From contig CM069449.1 of the NCBI GenBank assembly GCA_035610835.1, positions 57,759,782 through 57,823,781 of the forward strand: a stretch of 64,000 bases of DNA, in the 5' to 3' direction. Shown piece by piece: positions 36,216 to 48,300 of the stretch. How positions within the stretch are numbered: the first letter of the stretch is position 1; each line of letters opens with the position of its first letter. The translations under genes were made by a program, and so were the position numbers. This stretch comes from Ophiura sarsii. Lineage: Eukaryota > Echinodermata > Ophiuroidea > Amphilepidida > Ophiuridae. The notes under the pieces are model-generated. The model had not been told where the DNA came from. It did not search any database and worked only from the letters and a program-made list of their open reading frames with translations.

Positions 36216-36527
36216 CAGTGGCGGATCCAGGATTAAAATTTACGGGGGGCTGAAACCCTAAAAATCGTAAAATGTCCCCAATTTTTTTGCCGTCAGCTCG
36301 TGAAATTCTGCTAAGGGTTGTCCCAAAACCGGCAAAAAAACCCCAAAAAACCCGCATGGTACAAGTGGCAAATGTAGGCTACTATAAATGGAACCTACCT
36401 ATGTCTCTGAAAAAGGTAAAGTGGTACACAAAAAAGGTATATTGTAAAATTTTACGGGGGGCGCGTACACGTTAAAGGTATATTGAAAAAAATTACGGGG
36501 GGCGCCCGCCCCCTGTATCCGCCACTG
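36216..36527. mobile_element. TIR element, CAGTGGCGGATCCAG type, 312 bp
   Basis: CAGTGGCGGATCCAG at the left and CTGTATCCGCCACTG at the right are inverted matches. GCACT is present on both outer sides and is single in the related sequence at 63650-63680, suggesting a 5-bp or longer target duplication. The interior has repeated TTACGGGGGGC. The CAGTGG terminus is common in hAT-type non-autonomous elements. Confidence 0.75.
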
Positions 36528-36589
36528 GCACTATAGTATATATCTGGGTGAATCCACTAGCCTAAATGAGTACTTGTGGCCAATGAAAT

Positions 36590-36930
36590 TAAGGCTGTGA
36601 ATGCACGGGTAGTTTCGTACCCGGGTACCCGACCCGTTTTTCGGGCGGGTACCCGAAAATAGAAACTAAAAAAAAAAAATTAAAAATTAAAATTTTTTTT
36701 TTTTTACAATTTTTTTTTTTAAGTATTAATTTTTCCCCAAAAATGACACATGATGGGGTCAATAGAGGTCATTTGGGGACACATTATTGTACTAAAAAAA
36801 GAAAAATGTAAAAAAAAAAAATTGTAATTTTTTTTTTTTACATTTCGGGTATTCGGGTACCCAATTTGGTACCCGGGTACCCGGAATAGCGGGCGGGTAC
36901 CCGGGTTCCCGGGTATAAGTCACAGCCTTA
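36590..36930. mobile_element. hAT-like TIR element with GGGTACCC-rich interior, 341 bp
   Basis: TAAGGCTGTGA and TCACAGCCTTA are exact inverted ends. The 8-bp target duplication AATGAAAT is perfect (36582-36589 and 36931-36938), and the related sequence near 63705 has it once. The interior carries several GGGTACCCG palindromes on both sides of an A/T-rich centre, so it can fold on itself. The 8-bp duplication points to hAT. Confidence 0.85.
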
Positions 36931-37773
36931 AATGAAATACAAGAGGGGTGTGTCAAAAAAATCCATTCAGCATCAAGCAAAAGTTTTGTCTATTAATATT
37001 GTAAAAAAGTTTTTGTAGTAGAGGGTCAAGTTAGGGTCAAAAACACTTTCAAAGATTTTTTGGAAGGCTGTATCCAAGTGATACAAGTATAATCAGTGCA
37101 TAACTCTGCATATATAGGTAGTACTACTGCTAGGCTACAATCCCCCAAAAAATGGATAAAAAAATGATTTGTACTTTTTGCGTTATAACCCCCGAACATT
37201 GGTCCAAACCAGACTTTGGTCCATTTTCAGGCCCTTGTCATTTAAAACTGGAACATGCTACAATTTTGTTGATTAAAGTTTTTAAATCAGCATAAAAAGT
37301 TAGTTATAGAAACCAAAACCAAATCTCAATATTCTAGGGGGTTTACTTCTTGAGATAATGGCCGCTCAACATGGACTTCCATTTTGTGACGCGTGTTTTT
37401 TGCGGAATTTCGGCGACCCCCAACAAATTTAAAATTGCCGCTACGAGAAAACTAAACGGAGTTAGGACCTCAACATTTTTAGGTTTTTCATATCTCATCA
37501 ATATCTACCAGTATATGAAATATGAACAAAATCTATTTTTGATGGTGCAATCCATTTGTTGAATTAGGGTGGAATGACCCATTTTTTGTGTGGAAGCGCT
37601 ACTTTTGGATTAACTGTAAATACTGGCAAATATGTCCACTTAGCGGGCATATTTGCTAGTGCACTGGCAAATTTGCCAGGGCTGGACAATTCGGCCACCT
37701 GCTAGGACTGAAGTGGGCTACATCTATATACGTAGATAGATGTAGATGTAGATCCGGGTACTTTGTACCTCTG

Positions 37774-37830
37774 TTTCATAGCTCTCATACGTCGTAATAC
37801 GAGTCAGTATGAGTAATGAGAGCTATGAAA
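37774..37830. repeat. Perfect 15-bp hairpin
   Basis: TTTCATAGCTCTCAT (37774-37788) is exactly inverted at 37816-37830, with a 27-base loop that itself holds GTAATACGAG. Isolated, with no T run or gene nearby. Confidence 0.65.
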
Positions 37831-38722
37831 AGAAAGCATGTTCGAATGTTGCCGATTTTCGTTTCTAGTTTGGCTATTTCTAGAAGTTCATATTCACTTA
37901 CCTGGGTCCAGTGTGTGCTATGCACTCTTAATACATCCTAGATAAATTATCAGCTCCATAAATGTTACTGAAAATGAAATATTTACGATATAAAATCGGC
38001 CCTAACCTTAGCGAAATGCTGTGTAAATACGTGTTGAAAGGTCATATAATGAAGGTCAATTCTCACTGATAACCAGTCATTTAGACAACGGTCAGTCGTT
38101 GAAAAAAGATGACCGGTCAGTGCCACTGTACACAGTTTCCCATTGCCGAGATTGAAGCCTCTAGTGTGATAGCGCCCTCGATTTGCGAGTCACATTGCGC
38201 GTCTCATTTACCTTAAATAAGGGATTTTGTGCTGTCAATCAGCGTTGCCCTTGATTTACGAGTCACATCGTGTGTACCCAAGCCTATAAGCCCATGAGAG
38301 GCTCTTGTTTTGCGATTCAAATTTCCCCCTCCTTATATAGGCCTATATTCTCTCTGACTATACTAATTGTTTTATAACATAGTTTACATTTAACGGTCAA
38401 AATGACCTACATGTTCTAATTAGTCTTGGATAATGTTATATTAATTGTGTAAATATCCCGGTAAATATTGGCCAGTGAAATGTGTGGTGGGCAACCGGAA
38501 CTCGTGTGTTAGAGGAACTGTCGGAGGTGAATAGGTTATGGAACGAGGTCATATTGCTGTCTCCCATTTTGACATCAGTTTTTAGGGTCGTAAAAAAACC
38601 TTCAAAATCTCTGGAATTGATGGAGAAATCATACCATGGATGATACCATTACATTCAGTAAGAAACGCTCTCCCAGCAAGGTAAACTTAAATTTAACTAC
38701 CAGGAAATATATCCTGAGATCA

Positions 38723-39104
38723 GGTACCGTATTATCCCTATAAGCGCTTAGGACCTTATAAGCGCCCACCCCTGTTTTTCTCAATGACTACCAACAAACA
38801 ATCCCTTATAAGCGCCCAGCTTTTCAAATGGTCAGCATCCTCAAATGACCACTTGTACATATTACATGGAATGGTCATCCTCCTCAAATGACCAATTGTA
38901 CGTTTTCGTTAGTACGTCAAATGGTCAGCCTTATCAAATTACCACTTGTACATTGTATTTAGTACATCAAATGGTCAGCATCTTCAAATAACCATTTTAT
39001 TTAGTACGATAAAATGAGTTTAAAAAAGGTAACATAATAAGCGCCCACCCAAAATGACTAAATGCTAAGCGCCCTGAGCGCTTAATAGACCACGATAATA
39101 CGGT
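38723..39104. mobile_element. TIR element with internal tandem repeats
   Basis: TACCGTATTATC and CTATAAGCGCTTA at the left are matched inverted by TGAGCGCTTAATAG and GATAATACGGTA at the right. The interior has about four copies, roughly 55-60 bp apart, of a unit containing AAATGGTCAGC and CAAATGACCACTTGTAC (38826-39000), bordered by TTATAAGCGCCCA on both sides. Lies just upstream of gene B's first coding exon. Confidence 0.72.
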
Positions 39105-39235
39105 ACTTTTCCTATGACTGTACGATGTAAAAAAAGCACCCAAAGAAATATAAATTTGTTGACAACATTTTAAAATGGTATCAATTATTTTCAATTCCAG
39201 TTTTTGGAAGTGCTTTACATAATAGAGAACTAGAG

Positions 39236-39397
39236 ATGGACGGTGGGTCATCTACCAATGAAGGTGACGCACCTATGACTATTGATGTTTCCTTGGAGAC
39301 GGGTCAGGTGATTAATCAAAGTATCACCATGGAAACTGACAGCAGCCAAGTACATGTAGTTCAGCAAGGAGGAACTCAACCATACAGTGATTTGCAG
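39236..39397 (+). CDS. Gene B exon 1 (first recognised coding exon)
   Basis: 54 codons, ending in GATTTGCAG|GTAATT, phase 0. The acceptor TCAATTCCAG lies 35 bases before the ATG. The peptide is acidic and Ser/Thr/Gln-rich. Confidence 0.75.
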
Positions 39398-42300
39398 GTA
39401 ATTGTACAATATTTTGTAAAAATGTGTTATGTTGCCCTCAGCGAACAACCCTAAATTTAATTATTTCTTTCTTTTTTTCTTCTCAAGATTTAAATTGTAC
39501 CCCAAATTGGCAATACTTAACTTTCTGCTTGAAATGAGTTAGCTTGAATAATAGTTTTTACAGTATTATCAAGCTAGAAACATTTAGTAAAATAAAATTG
39601 ACATAAATACCCATTTTTTATTGACATGAACCAAGACTTAGAGAAATAATTCTGAGAAAAGAATGACATTTAATCCCAAAGTAAAAAAATAGGTTCATTT
39701 TCAGGGCCGTAAGACACTTTTTCCAAAGGGGGGGCGTTTTCCCAAAAAAATGACGGGAAGATTTGTGTGCGTCAAATATGCGCGCATAGCGCGCGAAAAT
39801 TTTCGAATTTGCATCTATTTTTTGAACGATCGAGGTACATTTTGGCTCTAAACAAGCTTGTAGCAAAGAATATTGCATTTTGGGAGGACAAATGCGCGCA
39901 TAGCGCGCGAAATTTTTTCATCTGTGTACAAATTTTCCGGGGAAGATTTTCAAAGGGGGGGCGATCGCCACCATCGCCCCCCCCCTTCCTACGGGCCTGA
40001 TTTTGTCCCATCTGTCACGCTGGAAATGGCTTGATGTCAGTTGGATCTTTCAAATATTGGTAAAAACTGTAAAACGATCAATCTTTGATAGTAACTTATA
40101 TACCATGTTTCTCTTACTTTCAGGCTCTTGTTGAAGCTACCATAGCTGGCTCTCATCAGCAGCCACAAGAAATGGTACAAACAAATGAACATTTACAGCA
40201 GCTGCAAGACCATCAACAACAGCATCATCAGGAGACCAATAGTGGGGAACAGCCGGTGATGGAATTTACACAACAGTCTGAGGTGGGTTTAACACAACAG
40301 TGTTGTGAGGTGGGTGTACTTCCCAGGTTAAGGCTTCAAGCAGGGATAGCACTGGATCCAAAATGTGGGAGGTCCCATGACATTTTTCAGGACCCCGTAG
40401 GACTTCAAAAAACAAATTTAAGGGGTCCCCCAAGAAATTGAGGGGTCCTGAAGTTTGGGTATTTAAACAAATTACTTTTTTACGGGCAGTTTTAATGAAT
40501 TTATATTGTGAGCAAAGAATGGATATGTAATTTACAGAATTTCTTAAGGTTTCTATTTCCACACATCGTCAAATTTAAGGGGTCCCTTCAATTTTGATCG
40601 GGACCCGCAAGTCTTTCCAATTTGAAACCTGACGCGTCACTATTAGAAAGTGAGAGGTCTAGGACGCGTCAGAATGCGACACCTGGCTTCAAGTTTTATG
40701 ATCGATGTTAAATACTAGCCTTCTATTCTTACAAATAAACCTTATTTATAATTTGCGCCTTCCTGCCGTTAATGGGGATCACATGATATTGCGTAACGAA
40801 ACCCAAGTGAAGATGTAATGTGGTTTACATTCTTCACCTTGGTTTTGGTTACACTATATCGTAATATTTACATTCTTTGTCTCGCTTTCGTTAAACAATA
40901 TCGATGTGAACCCAATCAGCGGCAAGATGAATTGTCTATAACGACGGTGAACCCGTTAACTTATAAGTTGTATTATATTAGGTTTTAGGCCTTATATTAA
41001 ATATTTGGTGATGCCATGTTTCGCACTTCATTCATCAATGTCAATTATAGTTTTAAGCATGCGTCCTTCATGTATTTCTATTGTCAAGAAAAGAAAATTG
41101 CAACCTTTTCATCAAGCTCTTTGCAGTAACAGCAAGGTGTATTCGAGTGAATGGGTGATTGACATCATAAATGGATGCAGAGTATTTGAGTGCATAGTTG
41201 CGTTATACGTCAGGACCTTATAGAATGCAACATAAGGTTGCAATCACTGGCATATGGTCTGACTTCATTGCAGACTTGTAGATTGCGTAATACTCAATTA
41301 GGCATGATCGAGTTATCCCATGTAATATCTCTCACGTGACTCTGACACAAGTCATTCTATACGGGCGTGTAATGTGTACCCGTATCATACAGTGATCTCG
41401 GATAATTGTTTACTCTATTTTCCCCCCACGTGGCCCTGGAGGGACTTTCTGTCTTGTTGATTAGTTATTACCGCAATGCTTCCGCTGGCTGGTAGGAATT
41501 AAAAATATTTAATTCTAGAAACGTTATCATAATTTTGTTATCATCAGGATCATTCATGTTCAAGTGGCTATTTGGCACAGGATTTAATTTGGTAATTTTA
41601 AATGATTTAATTCTAGAAACATTAATCGTAATTTTTTAATTATCATAATAATGTGGCTATTAGATATAAATTTAGAACAGGATTTAGATTGATCGATGTT
41701 TTATTAGCAAAAATTAGCTCAAATTTGCAAGAGTTTAAACTTCAAGCTTATTGTAAAAAATAGATCGTGTACACGTATACCGTATAACGTGTGCATGCCT
41801 AGTGAGTATGAGTACCTATAATGAAAACAAACAAGCGTCCCGCTTTCATCCATCCATCGCACTGGATGTGTGGGAATTGTTCGAAATTATCAAGAAATTA
41901 TTGAACTGATTATTTACCAGAACAGTTACTCACATACAGGCACAATACTAACCATGAATACTGGGCAGATATGGGTGGCGAGGGTGGGTATGAGAATCGG
42001 TGCTTGGGTACTCGTACAGGTATGAAGCCAAAATCAACCCACCCTCTAGTGTACAAAAATGTAGCCTTCCACTTAAACCCACGCTGGGATTGGATAAGTT
42101 CAATTGCCCCAACAACCCCCTGTCCAGGATTGTAGTATTGAGTTTTAACATCACCAAGGACTGGAATGTTGAGCCTGGAAACATTTATTTCCTTTTTACA
42201 GCAATTGATTTATATTTATTAACAATCTTTTTGCTTGTGATTTCCAACTTTGACCTAGATGTAGAATTTGAATCTCTTCATTATCTCTTTACATTTTCAT

Positions 42301-45300
42301 GTTTCAGCATGCAACATTGCCAGATTCACCAAGTACACAGTCATCTGATTTACAAACTGATACTACGGCAGATGGTCAGTCCGAAACTACAGGTGGCGCT
42401 TCTGCAGCTTTATTTCGCCTGGCAGCCCAAGCAAGTGAGTCTCAACAGGCAGCTGTGAAGAGCGAAGAAGGTGGAGATAAGTCAGCTACAGTTGGAGAAG
42501 AATCCTCCGTGTTTGCCTACATCCCAAAATCTGGCCCATCCGGTGAGCCTGATTGGTCTCAGGTTATACGCATTGATAAGGACGTATTGAACGAAGTTCT
42601 TGCTCGCCAGGCAAAGAGGACAGAAGGAGGAGGTGACGGAGGGGAGAAGAAACAGAAGAAGAAGAAAAAGAAGAAGAAGAAGAGTAAAGATCCTTTCCAA
42701 GGGATCAAGAACATCTGGTTGAATCCCCAGCCCATTGGAGAATTCACATGTGACACTTGCGGAAGGATCTGTCAGACACCGAGAGGCCTCCAACGCCACA
42801 TCAAGCGACGTCACTTGAGTGACAGACCGTTCAAGTGTGCCGATTGTCCGTGGGCGTTTGCTATTATGAGTGAGCTGAAAGCACATGAGAAGACACATTC
42901 GAAGGAGCGGCCGTTTCAATGCAAGGAATGCACACAGTGTTTTAAGAGAAGCGGCGATCTGAAGCGGCATGAGTCTAGCCATTCGGAAGAAAGGCCTCAT
43001 AAGTGTCCGGTCTGTGAAATGAGTTTTAAAAGGTAAGTTTTTGCTGAATAGCATTTCAAATTTCAAAGACTCAACTTACACTAACTGTATTAGATTTTAC
43101 TAAGCTACATGTATCTCCACAAAACGTACCCAAAATAACACAAAACAGAAAAAAAAACCAAAAATTCATTATGGTCAACATGTTACGGTAATGTTTATAA
43201 CATAAATATTACCCCATGGTCAATGTTTACGAGAGTTGATTATTGAATCCTTTGCCGGTTGCCTATCTGTTATGGCAAGTATGTGGGCAATAACAGACCT
43301 TAAAAATAAGCTAAAGTCTGGAAAAACCTTTGGACAATGATTTGAGTATCTGTGATGAAAAAAAAAGATTATGGCTTTTATATAAAATATGACAATACAT
43401 GTACATGATACTACCTATGACATCAATAGTAATGTTGAATGATCCAACGTTTTCTCTCTTGTATGACAGGTCCCAAAACCTACGACAACACATGATACTA
43501 CACAGTGACATCAAGAGTTACGTTTGCGAATACTGCAAAAAAGCATTTGCGCGAAAGGATTATCTGGAAATGCATGCACGAACACATACAGGTATGGCAG
43601 AGTTCATTACGACATTAATATTATTATTATTGCAGTTGATAAGTATGGCTTGAAAAGGTTTACATATTGATAGTATATATTCATCCATCACGAGACAGTG
43701 ATGTACTGTGTCATTCACTAATTGCAGTTATATAAACGTGCGTGCCTAGTCGAAACGCTGGCGTACACACTCACACGTACAAAGGCGGAAGACACATGCG
43801 TGTGTACATATTGCGCCTGTATAATTACGAGACTGTCCAGAGGGAGGGAAATAAGAGTATAGTGTTTTAATAAAAAGTTCAGTAACTGCCTGGTGACTGT
43901 GGACAGCATTTGAGAGCATCTCATTATATAGCAAGTGCATTTCATTGCCTTTTTATGGTAACAATGTCATCACTTTGTATTAGAAATCTATCCTAGAAAA
44001 TAATAATAAAAAGCACTTAATGATATCTGTCATTTAGCCTGAATCTGATGAGTCTCAAGTCATGAGGTTCAAGCTAGAGTTGTTTGACTGTTAGTGTTGA
44101 GTCTCTAATTGAGTCGAGTTTGGAAAAGAGTTATGTTTACTCAGGTCAAATGTTGTTGGGTCTTACAATGTCTAATCGAGTCATTCCACGTCTGGTGAAG
44201 GTAAATCTCAATTGATCAACCCTTGCATTATCATTGATACACTTCCAGGCGATGAAGATCAAAAGCCCAAGCCTTTCAAATGTGAATTCTGTGACAAGAC
44301 GTTCCTATACAAACGCTACATGCTTCAACATCTACCAGCGCACACAGGCGAGAAACCATTCCTCTGTGATTTATGCGGGAAAGCTTTTGGGTACAAGTCT
44401 GGCTTGCGAGTGCATAGGAAGACGCACACAGGAGTCGGGGCGGTGTACTGCGACATTTGTAATAAGGTAAGACCGTGGTAAGAAATGATATGCAGTAGAG
44501 GTTTTGGATAAGTCTGGCTTGTGAGTGAGCAGGAATATGCATACAACTGTTGGGGCAGTAAACTGTGACATTTGTAACTTAAGCTCAACATCCGGTAAAA
44601 GGTTCCCTAAATATCTCCACATCTGGCTTAACGTTTTAACCACATTTCAATGTTTTAAACTGTGTATAAAATTGAGTAAGGGTTGAGAAACCTACCCTTA
44701 AATGCAACAAAAGAGGCATCAGGATCAACCTTTCACACCGACACCGTTTCGACAGGGACATCCCCTGTCATCTAACCTGAATTGGAAGTGATCAACACTT
44801 TGGGTCAAACAGAAGAAGCCTACAAGTTGTGGTTGCAACATCAATTCAAATCAGTACCGGTTGTAAAATTAAACCAGATAGTTCTGGATGATTGATACAT
44901 TTATCATTTCCATCTATTGTTTGCTACACGCAGGTGTTTGGTGACAGCTGTCGTATGAGGGAACATCGTGTCATACACTCTGGTGAGAAACCATTCATGT
45001 GTCAGCTGTGTGGAAATCGCTTCTCTCATAGGTAGGTATAATACTGCTGTAGAATTAATCAACTTTTTCATACTGACTCAACGTGCGATCTTGGAATAAT
45101 TGATCGTCACATGATTTTTGGAGACTATACAATCGATTCTCTTATAGGTTAGGTATACTTTAATCAGCTCCAATTGGCAAGCCTCAGTACTAGTCAGTAG
45201 TTAATAAACTTTATCATACTGACCCAACAATATTGATCTTTGAATGATTGATTGTCATATTTTTGGAGACTATACGATCAATTCTCTCATAGGTTAAGTA

Positions 45301-48300
45301 TACTTAATTCAACTCCAATTGGCAAGCCTGTATATAATTAATACACTTTTTCATACTGACTCAACGAGCGATCTTGGAATGATTGATCGTCATATTTTTG
45401 GAAACTATACGATCAATTCTCTCATAGGTTAGGTATGTACTTTATTCAACTCCAATTGTCAAGCCTGTGTAGAATTAATACACTTTTTCATGCTGACCCA
45501 ACGATTGATCTTTGAATGATTGATCGTCATAGTTTTGGAGACTATATGATCACTTCTCTTATAGGTTAAGACTTAAGTATACTTTAATCAGCTGTTCAGC
45601 TCCAATTGGCAAGCCTCAGTACTAGTCAGTAGAATAAATAAACTTTTTCATACGGACTCAACAATCGATCTTTGAATGATTGATCGTCATTTTATTGGAG
45701 ATTATATACGATCGTATGAAAACAGTAAAATGGTACCGATCAACCATGATGATACGATCATATCATATCTGTATTCGCAGGTCTGGTTTAAGGCTACATC
45801 TAAAGACACTGCACAAAGGCTCCAAACATCCCAAGGAAGAGAATGTAGCGCCAGTAGAGGAAGACAATAATACCATAGTGATACAAAGCCACGATCAAAC
45901 AATGCAGCAAGCTACAGTTGCTTCATATGGCATGGAACAACAGGTAAGGCTACATTAAAAAAAATCTTTAAATAAATAAATAAATTAATTAATTGGTGCG
46001 CGTAAAAAAGATTTAAAAAAAAAAAAATTCAAAAAAAAAGAAGAAAATCTCAAAGTTTCACCGATTTTCATTGATCACATCATTTCAAATACAAAAGTTC
46101 ACTTTTACAAGGATTTCAATATTTTATATTTATAAAAAAAACTTAAAAAAACCTGAAGAGCTTTGAGACAAAAGATTTTTTTAAGATAGCCTAATGTAGA
46201 AAACTTTATGCCCTATCACCTTTTTGCAAGAGTTTAATGTTAAACAAATGTTACTCATGTAGCGCTGTTATCAAAATGCCTCATGCTGACATAGATATTA
46301 ACTTTATCTCTCACTAAGCAATGACATACAATTACAAAACCTGTAATCATCACAAGTGACTGTATGTGTTCAGGCCTTGACAGTTATATCCACCTCTGTG
46401 TAATTAGAACATATCTGACCCATCACATCAAAACTAATCAGTTGTCAGCCAGCCAGCTATTTTGTAGATAATAACTAAAGACGATGAGAAAAAATAAAGA
46501 AAATAAAAAGAAATTGTCACCTCTTAAGCTGCATAAAACATGTGTTCCATACTTCCATATCCGATTCCAATAATTAAGGCATCATTCTAAAGCTCTACAA
46601 TAGCTTTTTAACATAATTTAAATTTAATTTTTCATTTTTGGAGACCACTGGTAGGTTTTGATGTTCAGGCATTTTAAACTAGAGCATATTCCACTGACAG
46701 ATGCAGTATTTGTGAACTAATGCTGGGATTCATCTTTGATCACATTATATAGTCGGATTTATAATTGAACGAACACATTGAAGCAGCGTATTGCGGAAGC
46801 GCGCACAACCATTTTTAAGCGTGATAATTTTGGGTGCGATCAACTTTTTGTTGCGTGCGTGTTGTTCGTTCAATTATTGATTAAACTATAGTGTAGAACG
46901 CTGACTGGATAAAATGAATCAGCTGGGATAGCCTGGACATTAATGTCATTGCACAAAGATAATATTAATGGAATATGTATTTCATATCACAATTAGTTTG
47001 AAGATGACGTCAGTGCGCGCATATTCTGAAGATTGTGTCAAAATAATGAGCACATAAGTTAATGCATTGGCACTTGTGGTTGCAGGCACCTGGTTAAAGA
47101 AGAATGCATATGCTGCGCTAATGAAAGAAAATACAAGCTAAAGTTTTCTCCTTACTTGATGTGACAAAGTATTTCGGTGTAGAGGGAATCCACTTCACTC
47201 ATGCGTGCCAGTAACAAAAGGTTCTTTTTCCTGTAGTATTCGTTGTTCATGCATGACCTTCAATACAAAGTGGTACAATTGTTCAAAGAATGACCTATAA
47301 TGTATACATTTGACAGGTTATTTTGAAACACGTCTCCATCAACACTTATGTTGGCCACAGATTAGACATCTGTGGTGTTGGTCTTTATAAACACACATGG
47401 ATGGCCTCTATTGATGCCTTTTCTCAATGGTTTTGGATAGAAGTACGACTGTTGAACAATGAATGTCAAGGGTTAGAAATAATTATCTGCTTAATCTAAA
47501 TTCTAATGTCTTTTTTTATTTTCTTTAATTTTCTGTCACAGGTAATAGTCTCTGCACCATCAACTATAGACATGCAGACTCATCAGCCAATACCAACCAA
47601 CATTCAGTATGTACAGCATATACAAGAGGTTCAACAGCCATCTACTACAACAGCCATTATTAATGCCATACAAGGGTTGAATCCTCACACTACGGCTATA
47701 CAGACGCTAGATCCTCACACTGGTACCACTACTATACAGGTAGGTTTGTGTTTGCTTTTACTTGCTTTTGTTGTTTGTTTGTCTGTGTATTTGTTTTTTA
47801 TTTGTGCATTTGTCCAGTCATGTTTGTCTGTCTATCTGTTTCAAAACAGTTGGTAACTTTCAACCACAGCATTGGAAATAAGTGCTTGACCAAATGAACA
47901 AGTTCAAATTGTCTTGAGCTTGATCTCCTAACAAGATTTAGATCAGTGGTTCCCAACCTTTTGCTGGTGGTGACTCCATTCCAGAAAGCAGCATCAGAAA
48001 GCAACCCCTCACAGTACTAAGTCACGTGTGTTTACTATGATACAACATAATTCATTTTATTTTTGTTAAATAAGGCTAGACCCAACAAAAAGTGCGTCGC
48101 GACCCAGAGGTTGGGAACAACTGGTCTAGATCATCTTAATTATACCATGCCACTTTTACTAATTTATCTTCTGAAAGCTAATGTACACATTTTCGTTTAA
48201 AGGTAGATGACCCGATCATATTTTCGTAACACAGAATTATTTCAAACATACGAAGATTTTCATATCATATGAAAGCTCGTATTTTTCTCATCATCATACT

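Larger units (their letters stand above)
36115..37020 (+). repeat. Older dispersed repeat, interrupted by two TIR elements
   Basis: The outer parts (AGGTTTAAGTTTGATTTCCT, TTGGGTTTGAGACT, ATCTCCCAGCAC, then AATCCACTAGCCTAAATGAG, TCCATTCAGCATCAAGCAAA, GTTTTGTCTATT) match 63540-63810 in the same order. There the sequence is not interrupted, so that copy serves as the pre-insertion reference for both insertions here. Confidence 0.75.

Noticed and set aside
42482..43066. 194-codon minus-strand frame
   Set aside because: Shadow of the zinc-finger exon 3 of gene B, created by its regular codon pattern.
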